From: an uncultured Chitinophaga sp.
GTDB taxonomy: Bacteria > Bacteroidota > Bacteroidia > Chitinophagales > Chitinophagaceae
Length of the DNA: 64,000 bases
Assembly (NCBI RefSeq): GCF_946479755.1
Contig: NZ_CAMLHC010000029.1
Coordinates: 35,900 to 99,899, forward strand
Direction: 5' to 3'
Made by a program: the position numbers and the translations under genes
Notes under the pieces: generated by a model
What the model was told of the DNA's origin: nothing
The model's database searches: none
The model's input: only the letters and a program-made list of their open reading frames with translations
In this document: positions 61,138-64,000 of the stretch, piece after piece
How positions within the stretch are numbered: the stretch's first letter is position 1
Layout of the letters: every line of letters starts with the position of its first letter

Positions 61138-61641
61138 ATGCAATATTCTGCGGCCCATTGGCGCGACCAACTAAAACTGCAACCACATGTGGAGGGCGGC
61201 GCCTTCCTGGAAACGTACCGTTCTGACTGGATGCTGGACATGAGCACCCTGCCGGCAGGCATGGGTGGTAACCGCAACGCGTCTACCTGTATCTATTTCC
61301 TGCTGGAAGAAGGGCAGTTTTCAGCGTTTCACCGTATTGCCGCCGATGAAATCTGGCATTTCTATGATGGCCATACGCTCACCATTTATGAAATTGAGCC
61401 CGGCGGGCAGCTTCAGGCGCATAAACTGGGCCGCGACATTGCCAACGGGGAAAACCTGCAAGTCATCATCCGTGCCGGCAACTGGTTTGCCTCCCGCGTG
61501 GAAGTGCCCGGCGGTTACGCCCTTACCGGCTGCACTGTGGCGCCCGGCTTCGACTTCGCCGATTTTGAGCTGGCTGACAAAGCCACTTTACAGGCCGCCT
61601 ATCCGCAACACGCCGCACTGATTGACAGTCTTACGCGATAA
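61138..61641 (+). CDS. DUF985-family cupin protein
   Basis: 167 residues. The DUF985 cupin is evident in QPHVEGGAFLETYRSDWML, ASTCIYFLLEEGQFSAFHRIAADEIWHFYDGHTLTIYEIEPGG, and GNWFASRVEVPGGYALTGCTVAPGFDFADFELAD. The His/Glu residues of HRIAADEIWHFY are in the metal-binding positions of cupins. Its chemical role is not known for most members. It follows the GNAT gene by 38 bases and is probably co-transcribed. Confidence 0.92.
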   Translation: MQYSAAHWRDQLKLQPHVEGGAFLETYRSDWMLDMSTLPAGMGGNRNASTCIYFLLEEGQFSAFHRIAADEIWHFYDGHTLTIYEIEPGGQLQAHKLGRDIANGENLQVIIRAGNWFASRVEVPGGYALTGCTVAPGFDFADFELADKATLQAAYPQHAALIDSLTR

Positions 61642-61734
61642 ACTAACGTTAACGATTAAACGTACATGATACTCCCGGCTTTTTATTAATTTACGGCCGG
61701 ACAGGCGTTGTTTGTCCAGTTTCAAATCATCCTC

Positions 61735-62355
61735 ATGAAAAAGATCCTCTATATTGCCGCCTTCCTGTTACTGGCTGTGCTGCTGTTCTGGCTGGGCAGA
61801 CGTTTTGGTTCCACTAATGTCAGCGAGCAGGTGATCTCCAACAGCACGATCGTGAAAGAGATCGCGGAACTGGCCAGCCTGGACGTACAGGGCGTTTCCA
61901 GCATCAAGCGGAGCAATATTGAAGACAGTGGCGGGTGGAGTGACAACCTCAAGAAAGCTTTCCTGGAAAACACCGTCTGGGTGTCTATCCCCTATCAGGC
62001 CAAATACGGTGTGAATGTCGACAGCAGCCGGTTTAAAGTGGAAGTGAGCAACAAAAAAATCATTGTCCGCCTTCCGGAGCCTAAACTGCTGAGCTACGAG
62101 CTGAAAGTGGACAGGATGGAAACCGCCAACCGCAAGGGATGGTTCCTGTTCCAGGACGATGAAACCTATACCGCTGTACAAAAGAAATTATACCAGACCT
62201 CCCGCGATCAGTTGCAGAACAACCAGATCTATATCCAGCAATCCAAAGACAAGATCCGGAAGGTGATGGAACAATATTACGCGCCCTTCCTGAAAGATCA
62301 TACCCTTGAAGTACAGTTCGGCAGTGCAGGTACCGCCACCCCTCCACTGGACTGA
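61735..62355 (+). CDS. DUF4230-family membrane-anchored protein
   Basis: 206 residues from ATG 61735 (MKKILYIAAFLLLAVLLFWLGRRFG), an N-terminal membrane anchor; the upstream start at 61708 is not needed. The DUF4230 body is recognisable by VSEQVISNSTIVKEIAELASLDVQGVSSIKRSNIED, FLENTVWVSIPYQAKYGVNVDSSRFKVEVSNKKIIVRLPEPKLLSYELKVDR over its middle half. The family is of unknown function and is usually anchored to the inner membrane. Its TGA stop abuts the stop of the convergent gene without spacing. Confidence 0.87.
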   Translation: MKKILYIAAFLLLAVLLFWLGRRFGSTNVSEQVISNSTIVKEIAELASLDVQGVSSIKRSNIEDSGGWSDNLKKAFLENTVWVSIPYQAKYGVNVDSSRFKVEVSNKKIIVRLPEPKLLSYELKVDRMETANRKGWFLFQDDETYTAVQKKLYQTSRDQLQNNQIYIQQSKDKIRKVMEQYYAPFLKDHTLEVQFGSAGTATPPLD

Positions 62356-63075
62356 TCAGGCGGCGTTGAGCGCAATATACCGTACCAGGCTGCGCTTGGC
62401 TACCGGCAGCAGCGTCTCGTTGACCGGCACTACCAGGGAAGTTTCCACACAGTATACGGCCGGATTCGGTAACTGGTTATTTTTCCGGATCAGGATGGTT
62501 TTGATGTGTTCGCAGGTATGTACCAGGTCTTTCCTGTAAGCCTCCAGGTACTCCGTGCGGATACCGCGGTATTGTTCATCGTGCCGTTCAAAAATAGTCA
62601 GGTGATAGCTGTACACCAGCGTGTCACTGTACCGCCCGTCACACAGCAGCAGGTAGCCCGACGTGTTTTCCAGCGGCACCAGTCCCACCGGTGAAATCCG
62701 CAGTTTATCCTGCACAAACTCATAGATCTCCGTACCGTCGCGGATGGTATCGTTCATCGCCGAGAGGGCATAAGCGATAATTTCCTCCAGCTCCTGCATC
62801 AGTTCATCATCTGCACTTACTTTTTCGTAGAGCAACAGCAGTTTCTCCAGGTCAATGCCGGTCAGGCGCTTAGGAAACTGTTGCTCCATCAGCTGCTTGT
62901 TTTCCCGGAAAGCCCGGAGGTTGTTAAAATGAAAGATGATGTCGGCCAGCTGGGGATACAGCATGTTTTGATTAAAGGCACGGTGAATTTCCTGCAGGTA
63001 GGACAATAAGGTGTATTTCTTCAGTTCAAAATCTATATACCCGTCTGCAAACCAGGTTTCGCTCAGCTTTCCCAT
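62356..63075 (-). CDS. Conserved protein of unknown function
   Basis: 239 residues, soluble, with no signal peptide. The N-terminal half is helical (LLSYLQEIHRAFNQNMLYPQLADIIFHFNNLRAFRENKQLME), followed by QKRLTGIDL-like and acidic helices (LEELEEIIAYALSAMNDTI) and a C-terminal mixed region with TLVYSYHLTIFERHDEQYRGIRTEYLEAYRK. I recall similar proteins as conserved single-copy genes in Bacteroidota but know no role. It converges on the DUF4230 gene. Confidence 0.75.
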   Translation of the reverse strand: MGKLSETWFADGYIDFELKKYTLLSYLQEIHRAFNQNMLYPQLADIIFHFNNLRAFRENKQLMEQQFPKRLTGIDLEKLLLLYEKVSADDELMQELEEIIAYALSAMNDTIRDGTEIYEFVQDKLRISPVGLVPLENTSGYLLLCDGRYSDTLVYSYHLTIFERHDEQYRGIRTEYLEAYRKDLVHTCEHIKTILIRKNNQLPNPAVYCVETSLVVPVNETLLPVAKRSLVRYIALNAA

Positions 63076-63537
63076 ACAAAAAATGAATTTAATGGTCTAC
63101 CTTAATTTACGAAAAAAAGAGGACAAAACGCGGGCCGGAACCATCCGTTTGCATTGCTTTGAGATGCGCTGTCCGAGGGGTAACGGGCAGCAGGAATGAC
63201 CCGGATTGCCGGGAATAAAAGCAGCAAAAAACGGACAACAGCGGAATATTTCGTGTGCCCGTCAGCCTGATTGACCTGCAAATGACAGCATGGAAGCGCC
63301 ATTGAAGGCCCTATTCATATGAAAAATAAAACCAATAACTAACACCGTGAAGTCGTAAAACAGAAACTATTTCAACAGTGCTAAAACAAGGCAGAATGTT
63401 GACTGTAGGGGGTTTTCCAGCGATTACCGCTATACCTGGCAACACTTGCCGGAAATATTTTTTAACCATCACTACTTTATTAATGTTTATTTCATAACTT
63501 CAGTATATTATTTTTCATTTTTTTAATTTCAGTTATC
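63076..63537. other. Divergent intergenic region with long leader of the RRM gene
   Basis: 462 bases between the unknown gene and the RRM gene. The left part is GC-balanced with no gene; an open minus-strand frame at 63102-63302 has no recognisable content. The last 60 bases before the ATG at 63538 are very AT-rich, which is consistent with a long, lightly structured leader as in cold-induced RNA-binding protein genes. No repeat or site is supported. Confidence 0.5.
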
Positions 63538-63855
63538 ATGAACATTTACGTAGCCAACCTGCATTATAGGTTGACCGATGAGGATCTGCATCAGATCTTC
63601 AGCGATTATGGAGAGGTTACCTCCGCTAAGGTTATCAAAGACCATGAAACAGGCCGCTCCCGTGGTTTCGGTTTTGTGGAAATGCCTAATCAGGAAGAAG
63701 GAGCCAAGGCTATGGATAGTTTAAACGGCAGCGAGATAGAAGGCAAGCAATTAATGGTAAACGAAGCAAGACCTAAACAGCCGAATAATAATTTCAAAGG
63801 AGGTGGTAATCGTGGTGGCGGAGGAGGATATGGCTCCCGTGACCGTCGTTACTAA
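63538..63855 (+). CDS. RRM-type RNA-binding protein with Gly-rich tail
   Basis: 105 residues. One RNA-recognition motif with RNP2 NIYVANLHYR at the start and RNP1 SRGFGFVEM near residue 43, both intact with their aromatic RNA-stacking residues. The tail FKGGGNRGGGGGYGSRDRRY is Gly/Arg-rich, as in cyanobacterial cold-induced Rbp proteins and many Bacteroidota homologues. It binds RNA in the cytoplasm, and related genes are cold-induced. A long AT-rich leader and a clear terminator flank it. Confidence 0.96.
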   Translation: MNIYVANLHYRLTDEDLHQIFSDYGEVTSAKVIKDHETGRSRGFGFVEMPNQEEGAKAMDSLNGSEIEGKQLMVNEARPKQPNNNFKGGGNRGGGGGYGSRDRRY

Positions 63856-63881
63856 ACCCTTATTCGGGCACAAAGGAATTG

Positions 63882-63911
63882 AAGAGGCGCTTTAACCGGC
63901 GCCTCTTTTTT
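63882..63911 (+). terminator. Intrinsic terminator after the RRM gene
   Basis: AAGAGGCGC (63882-63890) pairs perfectly with GCGCCTCTT (63899-63907), followed by T residues to 63911. Confidence 0.9.
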
Positions 63912-63917
63912 ATTTGG

Positions 63918-63947
63918 GGATTTTTTGATTTACGGATTTTTTGATTT
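63918..63947 (+). repeat. Direct repeat of GGATTTTTTGATTT
   Basis: The 14-mer GGATTTTTTGATTT occurs at 63918-63931 and 63934-63947, at a 16-base period. It follows the RRM gene terminator and lies near the right edge, where no further gene is visible. Confidence 0.7.
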
Positions 63948-64000
63948 CGGGAGATGAGTGACCAGGAGATAATTGCCATAAACGAGAAGGGGTGTGGGGT

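Noticed and set aside
63102..63302. Small minus-strand open frame upstream of the RRM gene
   Set aside because: No signal, domain or conserved look; composition is not coding-like.

Overview
The window looks like chromosome of a Bacteroidota bacterium close to Chitinophaga (order Chitinophagales). Evidence: three SusC/SusD-type outer-membrane uptake loci, lipoproteins with typical Bacteroidota signal peptides, TAnnTTTG-type promoter cores, a bacillithiol-linked YtxJ protein, many AraC-type and LytTR-type regulators, and roughly balanced base composition with AT-rich intergenic DNA. I saw no rRNA, tRNA, CRISPR array, transposase or phage genes. Functional names rest on recognised motifs in translated reading frames; no database search was possible.

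Layout. 1-562: N-terminus of a SusC receptor that runs off the left edge. 1148-2341: secreted protein of unknown role. 2445-13004 (minus): a glycan-utilisation locus, read in transcription order as SusC, SusD, GH16 glycanase, Gfo/Idh/MocA oxidoreductase, NagB-like deaminase, ROK kinase, GMC oxidoreductase and its gluconate-2-dehydrogenase subunit-3-like partner. A divergent membrane-spanning Reg_prop/Y_Y_Y/HTH regulator lies at 13189-16062. The GMC enzyme, its Tat-type lipoprotein partner and the Gfo/Idh enzyme suggest oxidative (possibly 3-keto-sugar) processing of the released sugars.

16173-28734: mixed housekeeping and small regulatory genes. These include a thioredoxin-like protein, a GrpB-family protein, an AraC regulator divergent from an alpha/beta hydrolase, a YdeI-like protein, a DUF4142 lipoprotein, an acyltransferase/LytS/LytTR operon, a DUF6000 protein, an SGNH hydrolase and a HExxH putative peptidase. 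28777-30107: a nitrosative-stress unit (operator-like inverted repeat, group III truncated haemoglobin, RIC/ScdA iron-sulfur repair protein, strong terminator).

34437-36405 (minus): a compact bufferin/HvfA-type RiPP cluster. It consists of a signal-peptide-bearing Cys-rich precursor with GKC repeats, an MNIO (DUF692) maturase and a DUF2063/HvfC-type partner. I consider this the most interesting system in the window.

36749-51403: metabolic and envelope genes: a LuxE-like acyl ligase, an acyl-CoA carboxylase beta subunit, a UbiA-like membrane protein, an M42 peptidase, a frameshifted terpene synthase, aroQ, ubiX, ytxJ, an Mpl-like Mur ligase, an exonuclease, a GT2 glycosyltransferase, an EamA transporter and a DeoR regulator. 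51680-56532: second complete SusC/SusD pair. 56695-63855: S9 peptidase, AraC-like regulator, GNAT, DUF985 cupin, DUF4230 protein, an unknown conserved protein and an RRM RNA-binding protein.

A recurring feature is intergenic DNA built from repeated short words, often folded into large hairpins (27230-27314, 40699-40789, 42796-42886, 43694-43744, 47998-48036, 59520-59670, 63918-63947). Some overlap stop or start codons.
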